The notes beneath the pieces were generated by a model. It was not told the origin of the DNA. It searched no databases and saw only the letters and a list, made by a program, of their open reading frames with translations. From Laguncularia racemosa (Eukaryota; Streptophyta; Magnoliopsida; Myrtales; Combretaceae), in NCBI GenBank assembly GCA_037954665.1, contig JBBMOL010000250.1, positions 248,001 through 312,000 of the forward strand: a stretch of DNA of 64,000 nucleotides. Direction: 5' to 3'. This document shows, piece by piece, positions 11,261 to 24,100 of this stretch. The position numbers and the translations under genes were made by a program. The first letter of the stretch is position 1, and every line of letters begins with the position of its first letter.

Positions 11261-14200
11261 ATGGCGTCTCAACTGATTCGTGAATGGACGGGGATTCAGC
11301 AATTCCCAGCCGCTACCCAGACCAAGCTCCATGAATTGCTCGGCAAACTCAAGCAAGAGGTTCTTCTCTTTCTCCCTTTTCACTTCAACCACTTCTCTCA
11401 CACCGTTTAGATTTTTGCAGTTATGTATAGAACAATAATTTGATTGGAGCTTTAAGTTAAACTGAGGCACTGTTTCTAGTGGATATCATTGTATGGGCTT
11501 GCTTGATTGACCTCTTTCTTCTGTAAATTTATACGAAATCATCGAAATTAAAAATACTTGAAAATTAAATAATAATAATAACAATAATGTGCAGAATGTA
11601 AGCACGCTGACCATATTGGTGATGGGGAAAGGAGGTGTTGGAAAATCATCCACTGTTAATTCTATTATTGGAGAGAGGGCTGTTGCTGTTAGTGCTTTTC
11701 AGGTACTCTCCTGCATTTCTTTTCTTCTTTTGAAGTTGGGTGCATTTTAGGGTGTGTTTATTTTGCTCAAAGAGCTTCCTCAACTTTTTTTTTTTAAATA
11801 AATATATCTGCCCTACCTTGTTCTTTACCATTATAAAAAATTATTATATTAATCTCATGATGCAGAAGGTGACAGTAATGGTGGCTGGCTGTAGGTTGTG
11901 ATGTTCAACCATCACGCAACCGTCTATACTAAATGCCACTAGATATTGCTGCCTAATAAAACCACTACAGAAATATTGGACATTCTGAAGCTCTGATTGT
12001 AACTTCTTCTTTTTTTCTTTTTTTGAAGAAAAAAAACAGAAAACGTATTCCCATAACAAACACACCCTCATGATATATCTAATTGCCTAACATGACTTGC
12101 TTTTCTTTATATATAGTCTGAAGGTCCTAGACCTGTTATGGTTTCGCGCTCCAGGGCTGGTTTTACCCTCAATGTTATCGATACTCCTGGCCTCATTGAA
12201 GGTGGATATGTTAATGATCAGACTCTTGAGATTATTAAGCGGTTTGTCTCATCTTTTCTGCTTCCCAACTTTTTTTGGATAGATAAATAATTTTATTGCT
12301 CCAAAATGTTATATAACCGTATAGATACGGGAAAGTTTACAACATGATAGCATAAGCAAGAGTAAATACATGGCAAATATCTTCAAAGGTTACTTTTGCT
12401 TCCCAACTTTTGTTCTAGTAATTGTTTACTTCTTAATATGAACATGTTTGCTGCTGAAATTGCAGTTTCCTCTTGAACAAAACCATAGATGTTCTCCTCT
12501 ATGTGGACCGATTGGACACTTACAGGGTGGACAACTTAGACAAGCAGATTGTCAAAGCTATTACGGATAGTTTTGGAAAAGATTTATGGAAAAGAGCCTT
12601 GGTTGTCCTCACACATGCTCAGCTCTCACCTCCGGATGGTCTGGACTATGGTGTGTTTTTTTTGAGGAGATCAGAGGCTCTTCTCAAGGTTGTTCGTTCA
12701 GGAGCTAGGATAAAGAAGCAAGATACTTGGGTAATCTTTCCTTCTTTTTGATGTATCTTCCATTCTCTTAGTACTATTGGCATTGCTACAAGAACTGCAT
12801 GGTAGTTTTACCTCTGGTCAATAACACTATATAAGAATTTTAGGATCTCTAAGCCAGGCTTACTATGTTGCTAATAGCACTTATCACAAGAATGAGATGA
12901 TGTTATTGCTGCTTTTGTTACTTGTCTACACCAAATATTCTTGAATTAGTTCTTACATGGGTAACTATTAGCTTAATAGGAGTAGTGTCTTTCCTCTCGC
13001 TTGTAATCCAGCCAAGGTGATTGGGTGATTGATGCTTGAGATTATGTTTCTTTTTTTTTTTTAATAGAAAGCAAGTATAGGGTATGTTATCTTGTGGGTA
13101 AAACTTTATAAAGAGATTTTCTGGAAAACATACATGAGTTCTGATTTAGCCTGCAAGAAAATTCAGCTTAAGATAAATGCATGCATATCTTTGAAGGCCT
13201 TGCTCTTTTGAAACTTAAATGTACAGACTTAGATAGTTTCTGTTGATATAAATTGATTTGCATGGTGAAGTTCTCCTTTTGGGGAAAGGTGTAGTTTCTT
13301 CATTGGCCTAATGTCATGCTTGGCACCTCAAATTTGAGTCAATTTACAATTAGACCCGAACTTTCTGGGTACCAATTTAAGAAAAAATTGAGCTTTTTTG
13401 TTGTAAGCATTACTATCTGAGTTAACTCCATTAGTCAATTTATATTTTCTAACCAATGATGATGTGCCACAGGGCAATTTGACCACTTATGTAGAATTTA
13501 ACATTATTTAGGGCCATATGGCATGGTACTTGGCCTAAAAATAAAAAAAATACACATCTTATTAAAAATAATAATTAAACTAAAATAAACTATAATATAA
13601 GCAAAAAAAAAAAAAGAATAAAAAATAATTTTCAAGTGTCACTGTTCTTCTTCTACCTAACCTGAACCTTAATCCTCAACCAATCCTATGAAGACACCAT
13701 TGAGGACAGATGAAGACCACTAACCTTTGGCTAAAATCTATTTGAGGTAGTAAGAAAAGTTTTATATAAGAGTTTTCATGCTGGATTTAAAATCTCCACC
13801 ACTATTTAGATTGCAAGCAATCACTTCTCTCTCTCTCTCTCGTTCTCTTTCTTTACTTTTATGATCAAGAAGCATGTAAATCTGAGTCTTAAAATTTTGG
13901 GATATAGTTTTGAATAATGTTGCTTGCGTTTTCACCATATGTTAACATACACGGTCAGCATAAAAATGAAGAAAAGCTCACTCCTTTTCTTTTTTTTTTT
14001 TTGGTCTTTTGGTTGACTTGGATATGACATTTTCTTCTAGTTGGGTTGTTTTTTGGAGTTGTTATTTAGGCACAAAATGTTGGCTCATTGGAGTTATAGT
14101 TTACTGGAGAGTGGAGACTAAGAGGGTTTGAATCAAATCTTTCTGTGGGTTTGTCAGACTTGTGAGAGATCTAGGATAGGTCATTGGGTTTGCTTGTTTG

Positions 14201-15414
14201 AGTTCATTTGACTTTCAGAAGGATTTGGTGAATCTGGAATGGGTTCATCAATTTCTGAATGAAGTGTTTGTCCGAGGTGGAGCAGCTGCAAGTCCATCGA
14301 GATTTTAAAAAAAAAAAAGGAGATGGAAGTGTTTGTGTGAAAATGAAAGTGAAGAAAATTAGAGACTTGAGAATATTTTAATAGTAAGTAATTTGGCAAC
14401 TGATGCGGCCTTTTCCTTGAAACTAAAATTTTGATGTAGCAACTTCTCTTGGAGCTTTAGTTTTATTATAATAAGTAATAACACATATCACATATTCATT
14501 GGCTTGAAACACCAGCTCATCTAATGAAGCCAATGGAGTCAGCTCATATGGTAATGCTTGTAACGGAAAGTTCAATTTGGTACTCAAATCGGCAGCTGAA
14601 AATTTCATGTTGCTAATTGCAGATTGACCCATTAACCCTTTTTATTTGTTTTTTGCTTGTGAATCATGAATTCTCAGAGTCAATACTATTTTGTTTGCAG
14701 CTTTAATCGAGGATTTGTGATGCTTTTATATCCTGAAGGATCTATCTGTTTGCACTATTGAAAGCAGAGTCCTTGAAATTTGATGCTGGGATGCTCTTAA
14801 CTGTTAGAAGCATTTCTTTTTGTTGTTTCTTTCCATGTGTGGCATTATTTGTTGTGCAGTAGGTGTTCTAGATTCATACTTGAGTTCATTTTTTCTTTTT
14901 CCTTGCCAGGGAGCTATGATGCCTGTTGTCCTAGTTGAAAACAGTGGAAGATGTAATAAGAATGACAGTGATGAAAAGGTAAGTTATTAGCTTTCTTCTC
15001 TGGTATTTTTTCTTGCATAGATAAAAAAAAAAAAAAACTTTGTGGCCTTCCGTTGCAGATTCTTCCAAATGGCACTGCATGGATTCCAGATCTAGTCAAA
15101 ACTATCACAGATGTTGCATTAAATGGGGGCAAATCTGTATTGGTAGACAAAAAGTTGATTGAGGGGCCAAATCCTAACAGGAAGTGGAAAGAATTTATTC
15201 CCTTAATTTTTGCATTCCAGGTATGTTTCTTCAGATCAAGGCTCTGCTGCATTTTTTATTACGTTGCATATATTGCTTTTAATTTGTGCCTTCTCCTTTA
15301 CAGTATTTCTTCATTATAAAGCCGATACAACATGCGATTAAGAGTGATATTGCAAGGGAGAGTAGACCAGCATGGGAGCTGAGAGACACTGGCTTGGCAA
15401 GTCGCAAGTTTTAA
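11261..15414 (+). CDS. TOC34: Translocase of chloroplast 34 (Toc34 GTPase)
   Basis: This is a GTP-regulated preprotein receptor of the TOC complex, tail-anchored in the chloroplast outer envelope with Toc159 and Toc75. Coding exons are 11261-11359, 11595-11702, 12117-12241, 12466-12730, 14910-14978, 15059-15220 and 15304-15414. All introns are GT-AG and phases join without a break to give 312 aa, against about 310 for plant homologues. Visible motifs are G1 GKGGVGKS (residues 44-51), G3 DTPG (91-94), G4 THAQ (160-163) and ENSGRC (209-214). The YRVD Arg131 matches the family's dimer-contact arginine. A hydrophobic segment near 268-284 is followed by a short tail ending GLASRKF, as expected for a C-terminal anchor. 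Intron 4 (2179 bp) is much the longest. No lesion is seen; it looks functional. Confidence 0.96.
13290..13620. repeat. Possible interspersed repeat inside TOC34 intron 4
   Basis: The text runs from GGCACCTCAAATTTGAGTC through TTAACTCCATTAGTCAATTT, ATGATGATGTGCCACAGGGC and GGCCATATGGCATGG into an A-rich tail. It reads like a dispersed plant repeat, and it would help explain the intron's length. No clear terminal repeats or target duplication could be defined, so the class is open. Confidence 0.3.
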
Positions 15415-15725
15415 TCAGGAGTGGTAGTTTATGTAGTGGTTTTCTTCCTCCCCCCCTTTGGATGTTGGAAGCTGGGCACCATTTGGTCCTGCCTATCATG
15501 CTTTTGCTTAGAGTTTTGTTGTTACCGGGAGTTTGCTTTGTTTAAGCTTTTGAGAGAGTCGTTGCCCCCTCCCTGCTTTCTTCTCTTCTCCCTTGAACCG
15601 TTCAGTGGTGACACTCGTAATTTCCATATCATTCTTGTCAGCTATAAATGCAGTTCTCCTTATTTTATTTTATTTTATTTTTTTGCCCCAACCCTTTCAT
15701 ATGGTTTCAAATAGAATAAATAGAT
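15415..15725 (+). other. Probable 3' untranslated region of TOC34
   Basis: The stop at 15412-15414 is followed by T-rich sequence. AATAGAATAAATAGATAA near 15708-15725 could contain the polyadenylation signal. The end is inferred. Confidence 0.45.
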
Positions 15726-17389
15726 AAGTAGAAGGAAAGAAAAATTCGTATTTTATTTGGACTCTTGGGCTTTACTAGTCAAAACATAATGGTGAGGCGA
15801 GGCTGGATCAAACTAGAGGTGAAGGAAAAGTGCCCATGGTAATGAGGTCTTTTGGAGGACCCTTTTTTTTTATTCTCTCTTTTGGGCGCCATTCAGGTAG
15901 TCTCTGTTTAGGATTAGAAAGGATGCAGGAAGTTTGGCTCCTAGTAATGCAGCTTTTGGTAATTACATTTCTTCAACTAAAGCTAAACAATCATTGGACA
16001 AAAGAAGATGGAGAAACCATTATGAACTGCAGAATGCCCGACCAGAGGTAGATGAGCATTAGTTGTCGGCTACTAAACGGACTACGGCTTTCGATAAAGG
16101 GTTCATGCATGGTCTGCTATGATTTTGATTGCAGTGCAATACAACCCTTTCTTTGCCATACCAAAGGAGGAGGAGGAGAATAAGAAAAGCTTCAAATCCT
16201 TTGTGTGACACGAGGGGTACGGTATATGATGAAAGGGTGTAAAGCTGAGATAGGTAATTTATTGTCTTATGCTTATCACTGGCCTCTCTATAGTAGATAA
16301 GAATAAACGGCAGGAGTGGCTGGCTGTAAATTCTCCTGTTGTGGAAGCAAGTGCAAGTCGATATAGAAGACGCGCATCTGGAATAAAACATATTAATAAT
16401 CACATTTATCTGTCATGAAATGAGAAGTCAAATTCAACATTAATTAAATACGATACTCACCTAGAGATAATTAGGAACTGTTCCGATTCCGTCCATAATC
16501 ATAACTCCATCATCTTATTCCCTGTATCTTACGTTGCCAATTAATGTTACACGTTTTCTCTCGATCACCATTGGCCATTCCGTTGCAACTCATTTTCCTT
16601 TTCCTTTTCCCTTTTCCCTCGCGCTAAATTTCCATCTAAAATCAAAGCCACACATAAAGACACATTCTTCGTGCGTTATATCGGTGCATGCTCAACACCA
16701 CACACAAACAAAGACATACATTTATGTATACACATTAGTTTTCTTGGATTGGATCTTATCGCTCAATATTAGAAGGGGATTCTTGTTTAAACTCCCAACT
16801 CCCAACTCTTTTTCATCAGCATATGCATTTTCATGTAATATGGATATTGTTTCCTGCATTTAATCGATTTTGGATTATTATTACTCGAGGGAAGTGATAT
16901 GATGTGAATCGAAGTGAAGGGAATCTCATCCTTTACCAAAAGCTTCAGGTTTAGGCTCTCCAAATCCCGAGTCCAAGGTCGTTGATTATATCATTCAAAC
17001 TCTAGCGTACCACTGTGAGTAATCGGAATACATAAGCTTTTCAATTTTTATAAATGTAGTTATTTTATTATTACGTTTACTGCACGTAATGTCACCATTT
17101 CGTTTTACAAAGTTGGGGATTAAGTTTTCAAGAAAGAGGGTACTTGTACACTATGCGCCACATTTCCGATACAGTTGTTTTACATAATTATGCAATAATA
17201 ATTAAGCTTAAAACTTAGACCTCGGACCGACCAGGCTTGTCTTGAAAACAATCAATTCATCAGGGCGTTGGGCGCATTTGGTTTGGTCAAATGGTCTGTG
17301 AATCCTAGTTTTCCTGTTAGCTGATGCAATTTCCGCTTGGGTTTGATCAATACCCAAGTAAAGCATTCCCCCCCCTCCGCCCCCTCATC
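15726..17389. other. Intergenic region
   Basis: No gene is supported. Open frames of 73-114 codons here lack homology that I recognise and are not bounded by convincing splice sites. A CT-rich stretch (TTTTCCTTTTCCTTTTCCC) lies near 16592-16617. Confidence 0.55.
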
Positions 17390-18270
17390 TCAAATTTTTA
17401 AAAATAAATTCCATAAATATTATATTCATAATAATTATTCTTCAAATAGGTTTTGAAGAGACAAATCGTGTATGTGACTTTAGATTAATGAAAAAATTTT
17501 AAATAAAGACGTAGACCTGATTCACGCTTTTAGTACAATTTGCACTAATCCATACCTTTGGTACATGTATTTTTTTTACATTAAAGGTGCGGGTTTCATC
17601 CATGCCTTCAATACATTTTTTTTTTCCTTGAAGGCGTAGATGAGGTTTGCACCTTTAGTATATGTTTTATTATTATTTTTAAACCTATGGTTATATTCTT
17701 AACAAAAGCATTTTGAGACCGTGGAAGTGGACTGCATTGAAGAGAATGTTTGTGGTCGCCAAATACCATTACGACTCTCAATGGGAATCATAACCTAGTC
17801 AAGATGTGCCCTTTCTCCTGGGATTCTACTTTCCTTCGAGCTTAGTTGATATCTAAGAAAGACAACGAGAGTTGTACCATAAAGAAGGATTCTATTGCTA
17901 TTATTTTCTTTCTCCCTAGGGTGTAACTCCCACGGTCTCAAAATGCATTTGTTAAGCATATAGTTGCAGGTTAAAAAAAAGTAATAATAAAACATGTACT
18001 AAAGGCATGAGGAAAAAAAAAATGTATTGAAGGTGTGGATCTCATCCGTGCTTTTAATGAAAAAAAAAAGGCGCATACCTCATCTGTGCCTTTAGTGCAA
18101 ATTGTATTGAAGGCGCGAATTGGGTCTGCGCTTTTAGTTAAATTTTTTTTCGTTAGCCTAAAGTCATATATGCAGTTTGTGTCTTTGAAACCTATTTTAC
18201 GAATAATTATTACGATTATAATATTTACAGAATTTTAAAAAAAAAATTACTATATTTAAGTATGTAACCC
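17390..18270. mobile_element. Long foldback (inverted-repeat) element
   Basis: A left arm (about 17390-17726) and a right arm (about 17928-18270) are imperfect inverted repeats around a roughly 200-bp spacer. The inner ends pair almost perfectly: TTTTGAGACCGTGG at 17711-17724 against CCACGGTCTCAAAA. Further out, CAATACATTTTTTTTT, GTACAATTTGCACTAA and AATAATTATTC find complements in order in the other arm. There is no transposase. Such long-TIR elements are usually non-autonomous DNA transposons, often Mutator-like; the superfamily is not proven because no target duplication was found. A related end lies at 1975-2155. Confidence 0.75.
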
Positions 18271-21136
18271 AATATTTTATCTATCCTTGAGTCTTAACGT
18301 TTTATCTCTTATATTTGAATTTTCAATATTTTTCATCAAGTTTATTAAATATTTCACATTTCTTTAGAAGTTGGTGTGCAATAATTAATTTGATAAGATA
18401 ATAAGATTAAATATATTTAATTAAATAATATAATAAAAGTACAAATGACTAAATGTTAAGAACTCAAATATATATATATATATATGCATGTAAATACTTT
18501 CAAATCTAAACTCCCACCCTCCTTTAGAAAATGCAAACATTGGGTAGATATCCTGGAAGAAAACTATATATCTTTTCTATATATTTGATTGATTAACCCC
18601 ATCGTTGGGAGGCGATAATAAATCTACTTGATTGCGTCTTTTGTAAGTATGTAAGCTTGTTTAAGATCCTTTTCTTTTTTTTTTTTGGTGTCTAATAATC
18701 GGTTACATTAATAGCTATATGTGTCTATCTTTATTATTATTTCTTCTTTTTTTTTTTCCTTAATAATGCTCGCCAAACTTGACACAACGCCTAAATGTAA
18801 TAAAACAAGAGAAGAGTTTTTGCTAATAATGCGGTGCAGCTGCACTTGATAATAGTCATATAAGAGAAGAAGTAGTAGCAGGAGCAGCCGCCAAACAAGT
18901 AAAGTTCTTTGATAAGGGTTGAGTGCTTCGAAACTGTAAGAACAATAAACTTCAAATTTTCTGGGACTTTCATTCATTTTATCTTATTTACTAGCCAAAC
19001 AATTGGAGTTGATCATAGTAGATTGGATAAAAAACATAAAATAAAAAGAAAAAAACAGACGTAGATTGAGGTAAATTTGACTTTACTTTTAGTTTGCTTT
19101 TGGTATATATTATTTTATCACTGGTTTGAGATTGGGTATTTTTATATAAAGTAGATACTAAAAAGATAGAAAGGGCAAACATTATTGGTGTATATACACT
19201 GAATATTAAGTTTGATATGAAACTAATACAAATCAAATAATAAAAAAAGAAGGTACAGTATACTATATAAACAATGAGTGAACATTGCTCTCTCATCTCC
19301 CTGCAAATTTAACGAAATAAGACCAACACTCTGTTTGGCATGGAAGATATCTGTGCAAAACTATGGAAATGGAAGGCAGGTTATTAACATTGAAGGTAGA
19401 AAACGGAGAAAATCAGTGGAGGTATTTCCATTTTTAAAGTTAATATGTTTTTTTTTTCTAAAAATGAGAAGAAAATGGTAAAAATAAATGAATGAGAAAT
19501 TAAGTAGAATTATAAAAGTATTTCTAAAAATAAAATTAGAGGTATTTTTTTCTATTAGTAACACCTTTTCTTTGACTTTCCTTCCTATAAATCTAAACAA
19601 CAAATAAACACAATATTTTCATCTATCTCCTTCATTTTGATTTCTTTTCTTTTCCTTTCCATCGGTTGCCATCGATTTCCGCTGTTGTTAAATAAATTAC
19701 GCAACACGGCGTAACACTACGAGATCTCGATTCACCATCACACCGACCGTATTTACCACTAGCATCGTAATTCGTAGTGGTTATAGAAAACCGCAAGCAA
19801 ATACTTGTGAGTTGTCCATGATGGCCTTGTTGTGTCACGTCAACACGACCGAGGACGTCTTGTCCATGAAACTTCAATATATAAACAGGAAACCAAATGT
19901 GTTATTGTGAATGGTTAGGTAAAGGATTTAGCTGCTTCTTCTTCTTATAGTAAATGTGATCTTAAGCACGTAATTGACCCCATTTCTGTATGATTCTTCT
20001 TTATTATTATTATTTTTGGGGTGGGGGTAAGATTTCTGTATGATTCTTGCAATAAACTATATAAGTATTGCCCAATGTATAGCAACGAGAAGTTGCTACG
20101 TGCCAAGATAATATGTTTTGAACGTTTTGTTCATGTCTTCATATATGCTACTCATGATGATGTGGTCAACAAGATTGAATTATATAAGAAATTTCCTCAC
20201 CGACCATCTCTCAGATATTCACTATTGATCTAGCAGTGTGATATAATATGGCCTTCATGAATAGTTACTATCTTAGTTATAGTATAATCTGCAGTGACAA
20301 TGCAAGAACAGGAATGGCGCATATGGATTTGGTCCTCTTCCCCTCACGGGTGAAAAACCGAAAAAGATCAAGAATTTGCTGAAAGGAAGTTTTAAAATTG
20401 TCAAGGTTGATTTTAAAAACTTTTGAAGTTAAAAGAGGAGGCCCGTGCAGGTTGCCACTCCCTTGTTTCTACTGTGATTACAACCTTCTATCATTACTTA
20501 TAGTTAAAACTATCAGTAGCTACAGTTTCTGCCGATTAGTTCAATAGTAATTGCGTGCTGGTGTATTGGAAAGTAATGAACTGGCCTTTCATTTCCAAAT
20601 GTGGGTAATGACTCCTATATAAACGTTCATAATTAACAGCTGTACGTGGGAGGTAAATCCGAAGACTTTTCTTTATATACCTTTTGACACACCATTATTA
20701 AGAAAGAGATTTTAGGTGATTGAATTTCCTTTTCCATTATATGCAAAAAAGCCACATCCTTAACTTTTTTATTATTTCTTTATATGTAATATCGTGTCAC
20801 GGTCACCTAAGGATTGTCATCGCCAAATTTAAAAGTCGTGCTTAGCAATTCATCACCATACCAATACGATCTGCTGGTCTTACAGCGATTTCGATTTGCA
20901 TATATATATATATATATACATATATTTCTGTTTTGGAGTTTATTTTTTTATTTTCTGGATCCATACGTGTATGTACATTATTATTTCTTCTTCAAATATA
21001 TTTTCATCAACGACTAGGAGTAGGAGGAAGAGAGCCTTATCTCATCTGTGTAATGATATATATAATAAAAAGTACCATTTTATTTTTGCAGTAGCTGTAG
21101 CAGTAGCAATCCAATATCCATTGGAAATCCATAACA
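18271..21136. other. Intergenic region upstream of the glycosyltransferase gene
   Basis: Mostly AT-rich, with (TA)n at about 18471-18485 and 20899-20918. A more GC-balanced block at 19650-19880 is open on the minus strand for 81 codons but is not recognisable. A TATA-like CCTATATAAACG lies near 20614, about 520 bases before the next start codon, so its link to that gene is doubtful. Confidence 0.5.
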
Positions 21137-23368
21137 ATGCAGATGGCGGAATACCTTAAGGATCGGAACCTTTTGTCTATCATAACCTTTTTGCTCGTTG
21201 GTTTGTTATACGTTTTCTTCTGTTGGACTCCCACAGGTGCTAACTTGTTCTTGTCGATCCAAGACCAGATGCTTTATTCTCGTAACATTAATCAGGTTAA
21301 GAAACCCCTCCATAGCAAATAATAATCTATATTAACATTCTAATAATTCCATCTTTCTCCTCGTCATATTATATTATATACTTCCCTCTTGTTAGTAAAT
21401 ATGGCTTTACTGTCATTTATGTTCTCTAGGTAAAGGGCACCAGCGAGAACAAGGTGGTGGACGAACTGAAACAAGTGCTTGCGGAGACAGCGACGGCAAA
21501 CAAAACGGTAATAATAGCGATGGTGAACAAAGCATACGTGGAAGGTGACAAGCCAATGCTTGATTTGTTCCTGGACAGTTTTTGGCTGGGGGATAACACC
21601 CGTCCTCTCCTCGATCACCTTTTACTGGTGGCTACCGACGACACATCCTTTCTGCGCTGTAAGTTCCTGAGGCTTCACTGCTACAGGATTGAAATACAAG
21701 GACAGATGGATGGCGAAGAACATGTTTATATGTCTCCTGGTTTCGTTAAGATGATGTGGAGAAGAACACAATTTCTTGGAGATGTGCTCAAGCTGGGTTA
21801 CAGCTTCATCTTCTCGGTCGGTAATGCATGTTTTATTCTTATTTCATACACTCACATATTACTTACTTACATACAATACTATACTCCTATTATATATCCT
21901 TTTTCTTTTATATTATATTTAAATGAAGAACCTTATGCTATTGATTATATATCTATCTTTCGTGCTGAAAAATCTATTTTTATGGCATCAATTACCATCT
22001 TAACTTTACCAATCATGCTCAGCAATATATTACAATAATAATACGCGAATATGCAATTATGAAACGTGATATATATAAATATATACATATGCCACCATTG
22101 TTACCAATATTGACTTTCCATTTTGAATTAATTACCAAAAATATATGGTGAACTATGAGCAAGATATATATATACAATAAATGCTTAATAATAGCTGGCA
22201 AAAGTATATATATGGTAAAGAATAAATGTAATATACATCAGTAAGTTTTCTTGTCAAATTACAGTGCATATAGTAGTAAAATTCGATGGGTAAAATTGTG
22301 AATTCACATAGTTGCATTAGTTGTAAAATCTAAGGGTGGAAAAAAACTAACTATTAGAAGGAAAAACCAAACCAAATTAAACCGCATCACCACTAATGAA
22401 ATTCTATTTCAAAAAACCTTTTGCTTGATACAATTTTAACAACATTGGTAACACAACTACGACTTGGATAACTCCTGCGGAGCCTAGAATATACTGGGAT
22501 TAAAATACTTGATAGAGATTGAGGGATATATCATTTATCGTTCAGTTGGGATTATAACCGCAAGAAACAAATTCTAAATGGCAACTTGGCAACTTTCTGA
22601 GTGAAGTAGAAATTTGATAGGTAAATCAAATAAGTAGCATTATTTGACCCTATTTATTTAGTAATAGAATATATGCTGTGTCTTTGTAGTGTTGGATTTT
22701 TGGATACAGCTTGCATATATATGCCATAATTCATCATAATCATGTGTTGCATACCATATTTATTTATTTCATTGAGAAGAATATAGAGTACGTGATTGAT
22801 ATATATATGTGTGTGTGTGTGTGTGAAAATTGGGCATGCAAATGCAATGCAGGACACGGACATAATGTGGCTAAGAGATCCATTTCCAAGATTGAGCCCA
22901 GACAATAGCCAAGACCTCCAAATAAGCACGGACGGTTTCAATGGGGATCCATGGTCAGAAGCAAACGCCATCAACACTGGGTTTTACATGATCAGATCCA
23001 GCAAGAACACCATAAAATTGTTGGACATGTGGTATGAGAGACGAAGCAGTTCCAAAGGAATGAAAGAGCAGGACGTGTTACAGAGGATGATACGTGAAGG
23101 TGTGCTTAGGAAGCTAGGAGTAAAGGTGAGATTCTTGGATTCTCTCTTCTTCAGCGGATTCTGCAACGACAGCAGGGACGTCCGGCTCGTCTGTACGGTT
23201 CATGCTAATTGCTGCCGATTCATCAAGGCCAAGGTCTCCGATCTCCTTCAAGTTCTTCACGATTGGAAGAGATTCCGCAGCCTCAGCTTGTCTTCCAATA
23301 CTACTAATACTAAAAATCCACGGTTTAGGTGGTCCAAACATGTGGCTTGTCAGAATTCCTGGAAATAA
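21137..23368 (+). CDS. Nucleotide-diphospho-sugar transferase-like protein (Nucleotid_trans, GT77 type)
   Basis: Predicted type II membrane glycosyltransferase, probably in the Golgi. Exons are 21137-21295, 21430-21816 and 22853-23368, joining in phase 0 to give 353 aa. A single membrane segment sits at about residues 12-30. The luminal domain shows TVIIAMVNKAY (79-89), a DTD metal/sugar-nucleotide motif (183-185) leading into MWLRDPFPRL, INTGFY (222-227), KEQD (253-256) and CTVHANCC (296-303), in the order seen in plant Nucleotid_trans proteins of the At1g28695/At4g15970 kind. The DTD codons start exactly at the exon 3 acceptor. The intron 2 donor is GTCGGT, weaker than a second GT four bases on, but only the first keeps frame. 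Met3 is a possible alternative start. Acceptor sugar and pathway are unknown. Confidence 0.9.
22328..22386. repeat. Possible hAT-type MITE end within intron 2 of the glycosyltransferase gene
   Basis: TAAGGGTGGAAAAAAACTAA followed by AACCAAACCAAATTAAACC closely resembles the left end of the MITE at 52584. No opposite terminus was found in the intron, so it is at most a solo end. Confidence 0.3.
22796..22825. repeat. (TA)n(TG)n microsatellite near the exon 3 acceptor
   Basis: A (TA)n run passes into (TG)n ending about 28 bases before the acceptor AG at 22851-22852, taking up part of the branch-point/polypyrimidine zone of intron 2. Confidence 0.85.
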
Positions 23369-23509
23369 TAAATAAAGCCAATACAAAATGCGCTTGGGCA
23401 GGCATCCAGTCCGAAACAGTTTCGAAAGCACTTCAATGTGTATTATTTCAAATCATCGAAAGTGATAGAGGCGAGGCTCAATGTGTATTTAGGGTTGTTA
23501 TCTTAGTGC

Positions 23510-23550
<41 letters not shown>

Positions 23551-23724
23551 CATATAGATCATCAGCAGTAGTTATTTGGTCATGCCAGCTTTTCTTGAAA
23601 TGATGCATATTATTGCTATTATATATATATATATATATATATATAATTATAATAATTTGAATCTTAGAATATATATATATATATACAAAATAATGGTATC
23701 GGTATGGTACTAATTAATTATGAG
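23369..23724. repeat. 3' flank of the glycosyltransferase gene with (CA)n and (TA)n microsatellites
   Basis: A (CA)n tract lies at about 23516-23543 and (TA)n tracts at about 23621-23644 and 23671-23685. The first part probably belongs to the transcript's 3' end; no polyadenylation site could be fixed. Confidence 0.7.
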
Positions 23725-24100
23725 CAGCTGGGCTTTGGTGGAAGCCATGATACCATCCTGCAAACTTAGCAAATAAATCGCTGGCTGATGTGTATTGTTC
23801 CTTGGACACTGCATGATATTGAGGCCCTTTTGCCTTGTTTCAGATGGGTGGGGTTCACTTTGATACATAGACAAGCGAATAAAGATTGGATTGTCAATCA
23901 AATAAATAAATAAATAGATGTGCTATCAAGATTGGGTGGTGTTTTCACCCACCACATTCTCTTCAAGAAATTCTTTTAGCTGATTGTTCTAGTTTTCCTG
24001 ATTTAGTTCTTATTGATGACTTAATTGGAGTGTTAAACTCTTTATCTGTTTAATAGCAGTCTTTCTGTTGGTATAAGAAAAAAAAAAAAAGAAAAAATCG
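23725..24100 (+). mobile_element. 5'-truncated LINE (L1-type) 3' end
   Basis: One frame reads WALVEA, then TLHDIEALLPCF and LIHRQANKDWIVNQ, matching the RNase H-like C-terminal domain of plant L1 elements (the HxxRxAN signature). HPPHSLQEILLADC follows in another frame. A non-coding tail ends in a poly-A-rich run at 24078-24098, as expected for target-primed insertion. Stops and frame breaks show it is dead. The 5' limit is uncertain. Confidence 0.55.

Noticed and set aside
16059..16863. Frames of 109-114 codons on both strands
   Set aside because: No recognised domain, unbiased composition, and no splice or leader context.
19632..19877. Minus-strand 81-codon frame in a GC-balanced block
   Set aside because: No family recognised and no plausible gene structure around it; it may still be an exon of an unseen transcript.
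20896..21234. Overlapping frames just upstream of the glycosyltransferase start
   Set aside because: They include a TA microsatellite and overlap the probable leader; the ATG at 21137 with its membrane segment explains the coding signal.
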